Shown piece by piece: positions 23,107 through 33,913 of a DNA stretch of 64,000 nucleotides (position 1 is the stretch's first letter; every line of letters begins with the position of its first letter). A program made the translations under genes and the position numbers. Source of the stretch: Undaria pinnatifida (Eukaryota > Sar > Phaeophyceae > Laminariales > Alariaceae); NCBI GenBank assembly GCA_012845835.1, contig JABAKD010000026.1:3302199-3366198 (forward strand), read 5' to 3'. The notes under the pieces were generated by a model that was not told the DNA's origin, searched no databases, and saw nothing but the letters and a program-made list of their open reading frames with translations.

Positions 23107-23833
23107 TGAAGGTGTGCCTAGCGGGATCCTTGACGATATGATCCTCAGAAGGGACAGGTGTGTCTATCGCGAGACCGCAGCTGACAGCAGTATAAAACCC
23201 AGATAGGTAGACTAGTAGATTATCTTATTGTTATCGAGCAAGGCTTGCTGATTTAGGTGAGGATACAAGAGTGAGAAAGAGAGGGGGGTGGGGGAAGTGG
23301 CTCGGCCATAGCCAAGCTACGAGAACCGACTCTCGTACTGGCAAGGAATACAAAGCGTCATCCAAGACGTCACCCGTGACGTAACTCCTGAGCGCAAGCT
23401 GATATCCGCCTACGTAGGACACTTCTACAAGGTCACGTGCGTGACATGCTGCATACTTGAAGAACTAAAGGCCAACCCCTAACACACCCAATCACATGGA
23501 GTCCTAGTGTTCTTCTAAAAACCATCCTGTCAGTAAATGCCGGCGCGCAGTTAGTTGTGTTATCTGGACCAATCAGCGCGGGGCGTGGCTCAAGGCAGGA
23601 TGCTACCATTGTTATACTCTTACTGAGCAGATTACCTGGCTCATTATACTGTCGTGCTCTACGATTCGTAGATCACACAAGAGTTTTTCTAAATCACACT
23701 ACCGATTCCGAATCCCACCGTCGATTTCGAATCACACGATAGTTGAATAACAGAAATCAGACCTTAATTAATCAACAGTGATGGGCGGTTGGTCTATTGC
23801 TCATACAGATGTCGCATACAAAGTGGAACACCA
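23107..23833 (-). repeat. 3' LTR of the Ty3/gypsy element
   Basis: 727 bp; on the minus strand it begins TGGTGTTCC and ends CACCTTCA (TG..CA). Direct repeat of 31679-32404 with few differences, including a small length change near 23540 versus 32110. Confidence 0.92.
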
Positions 23834-23855
23834 TAACATTAGCCCATCCTGAATA
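23834..23855 (-). other. Polypurine-tract region of the Ty3/gypsy element
   Basis: Minus-strand TATTCAGGATGGGCTAATG directly before the 3' LTR. Similar phrases precede the TRIM right LTR (34540) and stand at 35394. Confidence 0.55.
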
Positions 23856-24073
23856 GTCGTAGATTCAGATCACACGACGATATAGTGGTGGCTAACTAAG
23901 ACATATCAAGAAATCGGGAAGTGGATCGAAGATACTGCTATTCAAAACGACGACAGCTAATGAGGCTATAGATCAACCCACACCTCGCAATTGATGATTG
24001 ATGATCGATGATTAAGGCTAAGACGCCTCTGGTAGGGGGAATCCGTGGGCCTACTGCTAAACAGAGTGCTAAC

Positions 24074-24350
24074 ACGGGCGTGGGAAATGAATCACCAGAA
24101 AAGGTAGCATCCGAACTGAAAGCAGACACGTGCACTGCAGGATGCCAGCCAGCGACTGGATCGTTGTGCCTGAGACGCATGGGCGTGGGTGAAGGGGCAC
24201 CAGAACCAGGAAGGTGACACCCGAACTGGAAACAGACACGTGCACTGCAGGATACCAGCCAACGACTGAATCGTCGTGCTTGGAACGCACAGACGTGGGT
24301 ATAGGGGCACCAGAAAAGGTGACACCCGAACTGAAAACAGACACGTGCAA
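24074..24350. repeat. 108 bp tandem repeat, about 2.5 copies
   Basis: Units starting AACAGACACGTGCACTGCAG at about 24119, 24230 and 24337 (truncated) in the 3' non-coding part of the gypsy element. Confidence 0.85.
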
Positions 24351-24545
24351 AAATATATATCCAGGTATAGTGAATGGCCATATCGAATAAGGGAAGCGAC
24401 AAGGTTACAGCAGCCCTAACGGCTCCGTAACTGGAACAACAAAGTTAGAGGATACCCTGAAGATGCCACAACTCATGAGGACGACGAAAACACAAACAAA
24501 AACATAAAACACTGAAGCTATGGTATACGCCAAATTCCCGACTTA

Positions 24546-26386
24546 CTAACGGGGGGCTCCGCGGGGTTCATCGGCACTATGTAGGACACCGCGAGCCAGT
24601 CCCCCGGCCTGATGACGCTGAAGGCACCAGGATCCGTGGACGGCGCTCCGTGAAGTGGTGTAAGATGATGGCAGGAGGTCGATCGTGATCGGTCCTGGGT
24701 CATCGAAGAAGCGGACGATGTAGGAGTTAGCGGAAGAATTGTCGGTCGAGGCGCGATGGGCTACCTTGCCCAACCACCAGAGACCGTCGCGGGCTTTGTA
24801 CCAAAGGTGTGCCCCTGTGAGGAGGGTAGTAGAGCTGAAACGCTGGAGCCAGAGTGTGCGCGGGACGAGGCTGTACCCGGGAGCGACAAATTAGTTGCCC
24901 CGGGCCCGCGTTAGTTCGCGGTGAGCGGCCCCGATGCGCATCTGCCGGTATAGGCGGTTGGACTGGCGGTGTTGTGAGGGGGTGCCCGACCAGTAGCGGA
25001 GGATGTGAAGCCGGTGGTGTTGTAGGTCTTGTTCGTGTTCCCATGAAGGGCTGAGAAGTCCGGGCCAATGGGTCTCGTACATAACCGCAAGGACGCCTCC
25101 CCGGCCGCGAACGAGTTGATGTCCCGAGATCTGGTCGACCTCGAGCCGTTCCGGCGGTGGAGCGACGTCGTCAAGGGTGGTGTTGAAGGGCGCGGACTTG
25201 GTGGAGAAGGAGTTGAGCACGTACTTGGTGAGGTCATCCGGAAGGTGCTCTGGTATGTCCTGAATGTCGTCGGGGCTCCGGCATGGTTTGCGGCGGAGAA
25301 TGGAGACGCGAGGCTTGGAGTCGCGTCCGGGCATGTCGGACGGGAGGTCGAAGTACAGGAGCTTGTCGTGAAGGGGCCGACCATCTGGGACAGCGGAGGC
25401 CGGCGCAGGGCCCATGGCGAGGATCTTGAAAGGGCCGATCTAATTGAAGGATAGCTTGATCTTGAGAACTATCGCGTCGGTGCTCTTCCTGACGCCTTGG
25501 CGAATAGTAGCAGCGGAGTTGTAGATCCACGCCCAACCGTTGACGGAGCATGGGGGTAATGAGCGGAGGGTGTCCACAAGGGGAGCGTTGCGGCGGTCGA
25601 GACGCGATACGCAGATGGCGTGTAATTCCCGGACGGCGCGGTAGGCGCATTGTTGGCGGGCGATGGCGAGGTCGATATAAGCTAGCTTGTCCCCGTTGAG
25701 GCTTTGATGTCCACCGATGTTGGGGAGGTCAAAGACGGTAAGGGGGAGGCAGGGAAGACGACCCATGTGCACTTCGTTGGGGGCAAGTCCGGTGGCTGCG
25801 CTGACGAAGTTGTTGTACGCGCTCTCGACGCGTGGGAATTGAATATCCCAGTCATTTCTGTTCGTCGCCCACATTGGCGAGCATGAGGGCATGGTGTGGT
25901 TGACACGCTCGACACCGCCGTTGGTGCACGGGTGGTAGGAGCGGGTGGCAATCTTATTGATGCCGAGGCGGTTGTAGAGGACGAGGGAAAGTTTGGAGCA
26001 AAACTGGAGTCCGTTGTCGGAAAGTAGAGTTACGGGGCATCCCCAGAAAGGGATACATCGGTCGACAAGGATGTCGACGGTGCCGGAGGCGGTGAACTGG
26101 GCCTCTGTAGTGGCGTACATGTCGGTGCGACGGCTGAAGCGGTCCGTAAAAAGGAGGATGTAAGCGTTGCCCCGAGGCGTTAAGGGTGGTGGGCCGAAGT
26201 AGTCCACGCTGACGAGGATGCCGAGGTCGTTGGGTAACGACAAGGAAAGGTTAGGCCAGCGAATTGTTCGGCGCGAAGTCTTGCGCGCCTGGCACTTGAA
26301 ACATCAGCGGAGCCACCAACGGGTGGACATATCCATGACGATCTACCAGTAGAAACGCCTGAGCATGCTAAGTGTACGATAAACAC
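24546..26386 (-). pseudogene. Gypsy integrase, chromodomain-like region and C-terminal extension
   Basis: A single frame broken by stops. N-terminal zinc module at 26395-26270: HSTTSCHLGVYRTL then CFKCQARK gives HH-CC, but TAG and TGA codons interrupt it. The catalytic core (26243 downward) keeps D14, D76 and E112 (VDYFGP, LSDNG, HPCTNGGVERVNH) with 35 residues between the last two. TAG at 25442-25440 precedes IGPFKIL, the GPY/F motif. A chromodomain-like stretch (GVLAVMYETHWPG, SWEHEQDLQHHRLHILRYW) lies near 25140-24980. TAA at 24893-24891 precedes an extension with LWYKARDGLWWLGK and YIVRFFDDPGPI. Point nonsense changes dominate, so the copy decayed recently. Confidence 0.88.
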
Positions 26387-27310
26387 CCAAGTGGCAAGAG
26401 GTGGTGGAGTGGCATGTGTGCAGGGCCCATGGGCGCATCAACATTGGAACGTAGACGCGGGGGGGTGAGTCAAGGGGTGGTGGTGTAGATCGCGGGCATG
26501 GCTGGTTGAATCCTTGTGTGGTCAGTGTACGAGAAGAACGGTGTTGTGGTGAGTGGTGTATAGCTGGCCTTTTGTGGCGAGGGATAGGACCTCGGCAAGA
26601 GGTGGACGACGAGTCGAGGGGATGTGGTCCAAGAGGTTGTCCGGTGGCGGCGAAGGTGAATCCAGGGAGAGGAACCGGAGGGTGGCGGAGCAGAGGGGCT
26701 CAGCGCGTTGTTCGCGCGCCCAGTCGGTGTAATTGTAGTGCTCGACGCAGGAACGGAGATGGGGGGCATCAATGGACTCGACAATGTGTTCCGGTAATCG
26801 AGGTGGTGCCAGCAGAGCAGGGGGGGGCGGGGGAGAGGGCCTTGGGTTGGTGGTCTGGGATGATGAGGGGGGTCCGGTTGGGGGGTGGTAGATGAGGTCG
26901 CGGTTGAAGGCGACGAGGTGTTGTGTATAGCGCGGCGTTGTGTGGTAGCAGGTCGCTGGGCGGCCGGCTTGGACCCAAGAGTAGGTGGCCGGCGCTGGGG
27001 AGACGTTGGTCTTGAAGCGGCGGTAGCCGAGGACCGACGGCCAAACCCGTAGTCCGCAGGAGTACGGGGAGTTCCAGCTGCAGCGGCGGAGTGGTTCCGG
27101 TTCCGAGAAGATATCAGGCCTGACGAGGTACGAGGAGAGATCGGAACCGAGACGCCCGAGGTGGACGATGGGGAGACGACGGGTGGCCTGCAAGCCAATC
27201 CGGGAGGAACGCCAGTGACCACGGCGGCTTTCTCGGAGCTGGAAGGAGATTCGTCGATGTGGTCGGAAGTAGAGATGTGGCCGACAGAAACTCTGCAAGG
27301 CGAGTTGACG

Positions 27311-27700
27311 GCGAGGTCTTGGGCAATGCATGGGCCGACGGGAACGCGGCGTGGCGATGTCGCGGCGGGGTCTTGGTCTTGGACAAACAGATGGCCGGTG
27401 GGAGCCCGTGAGGCGGTACCTCGACGGGGTCTTGGTCTTGGGCAACGTGGTGGCCTGCAGGAACACCGTGAGGCGATGTTGCGGCGGGGTCTTGGTCTTG
27501 TACAAAGCGGAGGCTGGCGGGAACGCCGTGAGGTGATGCCGTGGCGGAGTCTTGGTCTTGGGCAAGGCGGAGGCCGGCGGGAACGCCGTGAGGCGGTGCC
27601 CCGGGGGGTCTTGGTCTTGGACGAGGTGGTGGCCGATGGGAGCGCCGTGTGGCGGTGCCGCGGCGGGGTCTTGGTCGTAACGTGCACCAACGAAAGCGTG
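27311..27700 (-). repeat. 60 bp minisatellite coding a 20-residue tether repeat
   Basis: TCTTGGTCTTG recurs at 27371, 27430, 27490, 27550, 27609 and 27669 (59-60 bp period). On the minus strand, in the integrase frame, units read like PHGVPAGLRLAQDQD. Lies between RNase H and integrase. Confidence 0.9.
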
Positions 27701-27925
27701 GTGAGGCGAGTCGGTGGTAAGGCCTTGAGCAAAGTGGGGCCGAAGGGAAGGCTGCAAGGCGATCCAGTGGCGGGGGCTTGGACCAAGCGGGGGCCGAGGG
27801 GAAGGCTGTGAAGCGAAGCGATGGCTGGGTGCGGGGCGGCGATGGCGGCCACAAATGGCCGAGTAACCTGGGCTGAATCCGAGGCGTCCATGCGCGGTCC
27901 GTGGCGACGTTAGTAGCCGAAATCA

Positions 27926-29878
27926 TTATTGGTGCAGGGAAACGGGGGGATGGGGTGAAAACTGCTGGAGGCAGGTGAGACGAGCCCACCCAAGCCAATG
28001 CCCGGGGTAGACGGCTCGATTGCGGTGAAACCGCAGGCTTGGGCAAGGTGGATGCTGACGGTGTCGCGGCTGGTGAGGCGGTTGGGTCCGGTGCGGTCGA
28101 GGTCGGTAGCCGGTTGCGGGAGGCGGGAAAAGGAAGTCGGCGTTGCCGTTTGACGAGCCTTTCCGGTACTGCAAAGTGTAAGTATATGCAAAGAGGAACT
28201 CCAACCAGCGCTGTACGCGGGCGTTGTGCTCGCCGACCTTGGTAATATTCTCAAGCGCCTTGTGGTCAGAGTAGGTGAGGAACTTGGTAGACCAGAAATG
28301 ACCGCGGAGACGTTTGATGGCCCAGACGATACCATCGGCTTCGAGGTCGAGGGGTGTCCAGGTTCGTTCGTTGTCGAGGGTGGTACGGCTGATGAAGATG
28401 ATAGGGCGGACAGAGCCGCCCGGTTGTTGCTGCTCGAGAGTGGCGCCAAAACCGTCGATGCTGGCGTCGCAAAAGAGGCAGAAATGGCGGGAGTTGTCGG
28501 CGACGGCGTCCCAGTCCGGATAGACCAGGTTCGGAGGAGTGGCGAGGTCATGAAGGATGCCACGGACGATGGCGTCCATTCCCGGGTTGAAAACCAACTT
28601 ATCACCTTGCTTCCGCAGGGCGTTAATGGGGCGGAGCCGGGTGAAGATGTTCTTCAGGAATTTTCGATAGTACCCAATGCCTTCAAGGAGTGAACGGGTC
28701 TGTTTAGTGTTCTTGGGCATGGGCATCTTGGTGAGGGTGGCGACCTTATCAGCGTTACGACTAACGCCGGAGGAGGAGATGGTATGTCCCAGGAAATCGG
28801 CGTCGGTGGCGCCAAGCTTGGCCTTGGCGGGGGAAAGTTTGAGGTTGTACTTCCGAAGGCGTTCGAAGCGAGAGTGGATGTTGGCGTCGTGAGCCGTGGG
28901 GTCGGGGTCGAAGACGATGACGTCGTCGAGGTACGCGGCGACGCGTTCGAGGTCTTTAATGACCTCGTTGATGACCTTGGCGAACCACCCGGGCGCCGCG
29001 TTGCTACCTTGAGGCATGACGAGCCACTCGAAGAGGCGGGTGGAGGTGCAGAAGGCGGTGAGTGGTATGGTGACCTCGTCGATGTTTATCTGGTGGAACG
29101 AAGACACAAGGTCGAACAAGGAAATTTTGCGTCCTTTTGCCGGGGAATCAAGAACCTCGTCAACGCGGGGGATGGGGAGCTGCCCCAAGGAGCTGATGGC
29201 ATGGAGCTTTTGGTAGTTCACCGTTATCTGGACGTTGCCTTCCTTCTTGGGGATGGCGACCATGGGGCTGGCGTACGGAGAGGTCGAGTGCTGAATAAGG
29301 CCTACGGCCAAGTATTAGTCGAGCACAGCATCGATTTTCTTGGCGAGGATATGGTAGATCCGGTAGGGGCGGGAGAACACGGGGGCGCTGTCCGGGAGAA
29401 TGGAAATCTTGAACGGAATAAGTGAGCACGAGCCAATATCGATTTTGGATGTGGAGAAGACGTCGGCAAACTCGCAGAGGACGTGTCCGAGGTCTTCGAT
29501 GACCGAAGGGGACCAGCCAGAACCGTGGAGGTCGAACGTAATGTTGCGTAAGTGTAGGGGTAGCCGATCCCAGAGTCGGAGAAAGCTTGTCCGTTGGTCA
29601 CCGCTCAGGCGCTGTAAGAGCTTGGGACAAGGTACCTTTGGTAGAGGGGGGGGCTCGGTCCGGGGAAGTCCGTCGTCGGCCACGGGGATGTTGTCGTGAA
29701 GGGCGTGGACGCCGGTGGGTAGTGGTTCCGTGGTAATGTTCTGAAGGGCCGATGTCGGAATTTGTATGAGAGCCATCCCACGGTAGGGTTGCAGCAGAAA
29801 GTCCCTGAACTCCTCACATGAACAACTCAATATCTCACCAGAAAAATGACTTCGAAGGCATTCGTTTGCACTACCCAA
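27926..29878 (-). pseudogene. Gypsy reverse transcriptase and RNase H
   Basis: Continuous frame with one TAA at 29317-29315 between DAVLD and LAVGLIQHSTSPYASP. RT shows FDLVSSFHQI, LVMPQGSNAAPGWF and the catalytic YLDD at 28933-28922. The connection has FLGHTISSSGV and YYRKFLKN. RNase H keeps its four acidic residues: CDAS, LDLEAD, YSDHK and GNADF (about 28470-28135). The upstream part (29878-29318) is the protease-RT linker with FADVFS and the PYRI motif. Confidence 0.92.
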
Positions 29879-30025
29879 CCAAGCTTCTATGCCTTAGTCC
29901 AAAAATATAACGTAGCCGTGAAAACACTTAATTGACCGGCAGTTCCTCACATGAGGAACTCAATCGCCCAGGGACGTTTTGGCGCCAAACGTGCAACCCC
30001 TACCGTGGGACGACTCATGAGTGGC
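29755..30025. repeat. Imperfect inverted duplication in the gypsy protease-RT linker
   Basis: CCATCCCACGGTAGGGTTGCA at 29765-29790 reappears inverted at 29993-30018, and TCCTCACATGA-type sequence flanks both. The frame is lost between 29879 and 30115, so this snap-back is probably a late rearrangement. Confidence 0.6.
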
Positions 30026-30115
30026 GAAGAAGAGGTTCAAAGCAGGTCACCCGGTTCAAGGTCAGTGGATCCCGAGAGCGGGATTGTTTGGTGCCTATTG
30101 GCCACGAAGATTCCA

Positions 30116-31010
30116 TCAGAGGAAACGCCGTAGCGGGGGAGCATGTCTACCAGGTAGTGGCCGGTGAGGGCTAGAGCACCCGAAGAGCGGACCAGAGTTG
30201 ACTGGGACAAGCGACGGCGTGGACGAAAGCGAGATTGCGTGCACGCCGGCGAACTCGAGGTGGAAGGTGTCGGTGGTTGGTCGGTCGCCGGTGATGAAGG
30301 TGGTGAGGCCTTCGGCGCGAGGAACCGAGAGTGAAAGTTCGCCCAAGATCGGTTGAGAGGGCTGACGGAGCAGGATGGTATATGTGCGCTGTGCAAAACG
30401 CATCCAGCTGTCGCATCCCAGCAGGAGGATAGGATGTTGCATGGTGCCCGCTGGAACAATGCACGCCCAAACCGCGAGCTCAGCGGAAGGGGTATCGCCA
30501 TGCAGAAACTGGATGCTGGGCCTGTTGGAGGTCGAGGTGAGGAGGGGGGCCGAATTGCCGAAGCCTCCCCAAGAACGAGGGGGCGCGTGTCGTTCGCAGA
30601 CGTTCGATCCGGCGTTGTTGTACTTTGTGCGGGTCCAGGCTTCAGCAGAGATACATTTCTGTGGAGAGTCGGTGTCCAAGAGGACTACCAGGCCGTAAAG
30701 GCTGGAGGCGGAGGGTGTGCTGTGTATTTTCATCCTGGTGTTAAAGGAGGCGTCATCGATGGTGGCAATGCCGTTCGAGAGGCCAGGTCCATCTTCGGCG
30801 ATAGGGGGCGGTGGGGTGTAAGAGGGGTCAAGTCCGGGTGTAATGGTAGAGAACAAAGTGCATGCCGGAGTTGTTTCTGGAAAGAACTGGGGCAGGATTT
30901 GGTCCAGTACGAAGGTTCCTGTAGGGGGTGCCATGGTCGTGCGGATCTCGTGGGTACCATTGTCCGAGGGCGAGACGCGAGTGGGGAGGGATGGAGGGGG
31001 GGAGTGGTCA
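30116..31010 (-). pseudogene. Gypsy spacer and retropepsin-like protease
   Basis: Downstream of the NADAR domain and in the same frame: a proline-rich spacer, then LVVLLDTDSPQKCI at about 30690-30650. The family motif is DTG(S/A); here glycine is aspartate, which probably kills the enzyme. APRSWGGFG and LAVWACIVP follow, matching stramenopile gypsy proteases. Confidence 0.78.
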
Positions 31011-31660
31011 AACTGGCGGCGGATCTTCATGAGGATGTCGCCCAAATGGTTGAGTCCTCGCCACTGCTGAGGTCGGAGGGCTTGTCAGTCAGCAACCCTG
31101 AAGCCGATACCCCAGACGAGATCGTGCGGGCTGGCTTCGGCGAGAAACTTGTCTCCGGTTTCCAGTAGGTGCTGGCGGAAGGAAGGGGTCGAGAACTGAT
31201 GAATGTTTAGATAGAGGTGGTACTTTTCGCGTAAATTGTTTTCTGAATGACGAGGCTCCTTAACCCACAATCTACGGAACTAAGTCTTTTTTTTTTCCGC
31301 AAGATTCTCGTTGTGTACCTAGGCCATGGAATTTTCATCCGGTCGCAGTTTTATTTTTCTCCCAGTCGGGTTTCGGGAGAGGTCTCAAGTTCCCCAATGG
31401 AATGAACCTCAGATAAAATCAAAGGTTGGTGCACCCCAATCAAAGGCGAGGTTGCTCTTGTAAACAATGCCATAGCGATGATGTTCCCAGAGCCCTTGTG
31501 GTTGAAGTTGGATACGGAGCGTCCGAGACGTTTCTGGCGCGCAGGGTCTGAGGGGGATATCCCGGCGGATGGCTGCATCGCCAAAACTCTTGGCCTTCTC
31601 CGACATCATGCAATTCGGCGCAGTTGTAGTGCTCGTTGTCGACGGTAAAGGACGATGTCC
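31010..31660 (-). pseudogene. NADAR (YbiA/DUF1768-like) domain at the N-terminal end of the gypsy polyprotein
   Basis: NADAR proteins are glycosidases of the ADP-ribose/riboflavin-intermediate type. Order of motifs: SSFTVDNEHYNCAE, MMSEKAKSFGD, QKRLGRSVSNFNHK, WEHHRYGIVYKSN, LLETGDKFLAEASPHD, LVWGIG, QQWRGLNHLGDILMKIR. This is the full family pattern. The first four lie in shifting frames (frameshifts near 31610, 31560 and 31500), a dispersed element interrupts it (about 31228-31420), and TGA follows FRVAD near 31090. The last motifs are in frame with the protease, so it is fused to the polyprotein and not an adjacent gene. The coding sequence begins at the primer site, so the true N-terminus is missing or deleted. 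Confidence 0.82.
31228..31420 (-). repeat. Dispersed repeat family C inserted in the NADAR domain
   Basis: Minus-strand CCATGGCCTAGGTACACAA, TTCCGTAGAT, AAGGAGCCTCGTCATTCAGA and AAAACAATTTACG match copies at 43484, 48840 and 51905 (plus) and 41200 (minus). Confidence 0.65.
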
Positions 31661-31674
31661 TGCCTACGACGCCA
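31657..31674 (-). other. Primer-binding site of the Ty3/gypsy element
   Basis: TGGCGTCGTAGGCAGGAC on the minus strand. Its complement would be a tRNA 3' end with CCA, a G discriminator, a 7-base acceptor strand and a T-stem strand CCTGC, features typical of serine tRNAs. The TRIM element uses nearly the same site. Confidence 0.7.
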
Positions 31675-31678
31675 AATA

Positions 31679-32404
31679 TGAAGGTGTGCCTAGCGGGATC
31701 CTTGACGATATGATCCTCAGAAGGGACAGGTGTGTCTATCGCGAGACCACAGCTGACAGCAGTATAAAACCCAGATAGGTAGACTAGTAGATCATCTTAT
31801 TGTTATCGAGCAAGGCTTGCTGATTTAGGTGAGGATACAAGAGTGAGAAAGAGAGGGGGGTGGGGGAAGTAGCTCGGCCATAGCCAAGCTACGAGAACCG
31901 ACTCTCGTACAGGCAAGGAATACAAAGCGTCATCCAAGACGTCACCCTTGACGTAACTCCTGAGCGCAAGCTGATATCCGCCTACGTAGGACACTTCTAC
32001 AAGGCCACGTGCGTGACGTGCTGCACACTTGCTGTAGAACTAAAGGCCAACCCCTGACACACCCAATCACATCGAGTCCTAGTGTTCTTCTAAAAACCAT
32101 CCTACCCATAAATGCCGGCGCGCAGTTGTGTTATCTGGATCAATCAGCGCGGGGCGTGGCTCAAGGCAGGATGCTACCATTGTTATACTCGTACTGAGCA
32201 GATTCCCTGGCTCATTATACTGTCGTGCTCTACGATTCGTAGATCACACAAGAGTTTTTCTAAATCACACTACCGATTCCGAATCCCACCGTCGATTTTG
32301 AATCACACGATAGTTGAATAACAGAAATCAGACCTTAAATAATCAGCAGGGATGGGCGGTTGGTCTATTGCTCATACAGATGGCGCATACAAAGTGGAAC
32401 ACCA
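31679..32404 (-). repeat. 5' LTR of the Ty3/gypsy element
   Basis: 726 bp partner of 23107-23833. Followed inward by a 4-base spacer (TATT) and the primer-binding site. Confidence 0.92.
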
Positions 32405-33635
32405 TACATGGCAGGGGGACAAAACTAGACATCTGTGTTATAGTGTGAGTAAACTTTTGGAGTGGGCTACTTGCGTCTACCGGGGGTCCGTACGCAAGTT
32501 CCTGTGTACTCCCTGTACATGTGACAGATCGGCGGAGGTCCAGCCCAGGCCTGATGCTCGGGTTGTTCGTGATGTCGAGTCATCATGGAACATGCGGTGG
32601 ACGTCGATCCCTACTGTTCAGAAGTGATATCTCTTCTGCTCTTGATGTAGTGCAAAGGCACACTCACACACCTGTATTGGTCGAGTGGATGGAGACCGAC
32701 GAGTGAGATCTGGCGTGCTGCATCAGGCGTCGGACGGTGCACACTTGGTCCTAAAGCTCTCCGAACGCCCATCTCACACATTACCAAGGAATAAAGAAGC
32801 TAAAGCATGGATCAAAACCGCCAGACCCCTGCACTTCTACAGATGGAAGCTCTTAGCTTAATAACACTGAATGATCAAAGGTGCGTGTCGCGGAGCAGCC
32901 GATTGTTTTTGCTAATCCAGAGAGCCTCCGTGGTCATTTCCGGGTGGAGCACCCGCAGGTCACAAATTTTAGCTCACCTGTGTAAAGGTGTTGTGGAAGG
33001 TCGGAATTCATGTAATTAAAACCACGGAACAACTTGCTCCATAATTAAAAAAAAAATGAACTGTTTGAATGTTAATCGAAGCTACAGCAAACAAGAAATT
33101 CTCGGATGGGTCGATTCCTCAGAAGAGTCGACGTGCTAGAACGGGCATCACTAGAAGCGTGAGCCATGCGTGGCCACCAGTTTTCTCGGCACGCTCAGGC
33201 TACATCGTGGAGCCAGCACTGAGCGCTTGATATAGATTTTAAAATTTTTGAAACACCTCCTGACACGAACCCACTCGACCCGCGAGATATAGAGAACCTC
33301 CTGACATGACCGGCGGGTCGGGTTATGGCCCGTGGAAAACGCCGGAAAAAGAAAAATAAGAAAGCGTGCATGAGTTATGAAGCGCCACAACCGGTATATC
33401 AAGTCTTTAACTTAACTACATGTATAAAGTCTAGTACACCAGGTAGTATAGTCTCGACCACTCCATCTGCCCTCGAACACGGCATCCAGTATAACGTAAC
33501 AAGGCTACACATTATATATATACCGATTCAACGGTACTTTCGTCTTTAACCTCAAAATGTCAGCATGATGACAATGTATCATGAGACAAGATAGCTGACA
33601 GGCGGGAAAAGGACACACCTTACCGAGAAAACAGA
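32405..33635. other. Gene-free interval
   Basis: No gene recognised. Holds a CTCCTGACA/CCCGA-like degenerate tract near 33250-33320 and one ACACCAGGTAG site at 33439. Confidence 0.6.
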
Positions 33636-33639
33636 GTAT

Positions 33640-33892
33640 TGTTAAGATACGGCCTCGAAAGGCTTGAGATCATTTGGATGGGTTTCGTATGATAAGGTTG
33701 GCGTTTTATATTCGGAAAAGTTAGGAAGTAGATCGGAGGCACGTGCCTCCGATCTCAGAAGCTATCCGGGGCTCTGGTGGAAACGAATAAAGCTACGTCT
33801 CTACAAAGGAAAAGGAAGCGAGTACTCTCCGAGGACCTGCTCAATTCACAGACCTGCAGGGGGCACTCTGTGTCCCCACCTATAACTTCACA
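33640..33892 (+). repeat. Left LTR of TRIM element
   Basis: 253 bp, TGTTAAGATACGG to ACTTCACA. Contains a 26 bp perfect palindrome at 33731-33756 (half AGATCGGAGGCAC). Confidence 0.9.
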
Positions 33893-33894
33893 TG

Positions 33895-33913
33895 TGGCGT
33901 CGACGGCAGGACC
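33895..33913 (+). other. Primer-binding site of TRIM element
   Basis: TGGCGTCGACGGCAGGACC; differs from the gypsy site at two of the first 18 positions. Complement fits a tRNA with G discriminator and T-stem strand CCTGC. Confidence 0.72.

Larger units (their letters stand above)
23107..32404 (-). mobile_element. Ty3/gypsy LTR retrotransposon with NADAR domain, degenerate
   Basis: A 9.3 kb element read on the minus strand: 5' LTR 32404-31679, primer site, NADAR domain, protease, RT, RNase H, repeat-rich tether, integrase, chromodomain-like region, C-terminal extension, 3' LTR 23833-23107. The order PR-RT-RH-IN is that of Ty3/gypsy. RNase H and integrase catalytic residues are intact, but several in-frame stops and frameshifts show it is dead. 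No Gag zinc knuckle is visible. The LTRs match closely, implying fairly recent insertion. No clear target-site duplication was found. Copies in other stramenopiles share the protease (APRSWGGFG) and C-terminal (WYKARDGLWWLGK) style; that is from memory. Confidence 0.93.

Noticed and set aside
23231-23422. Open frame present in both LTRs (63 codons)
   Set aside because: Conserved only because the LTRs are copies; no known LTR protein.
26470-28046. Long overlapping open frames on both strands inside the retrotransposon
   Set aside because: High GC and the 60 bp minisatellite keep several frames open; only the frame shared with integrase or RNase H is likely to have been coding.
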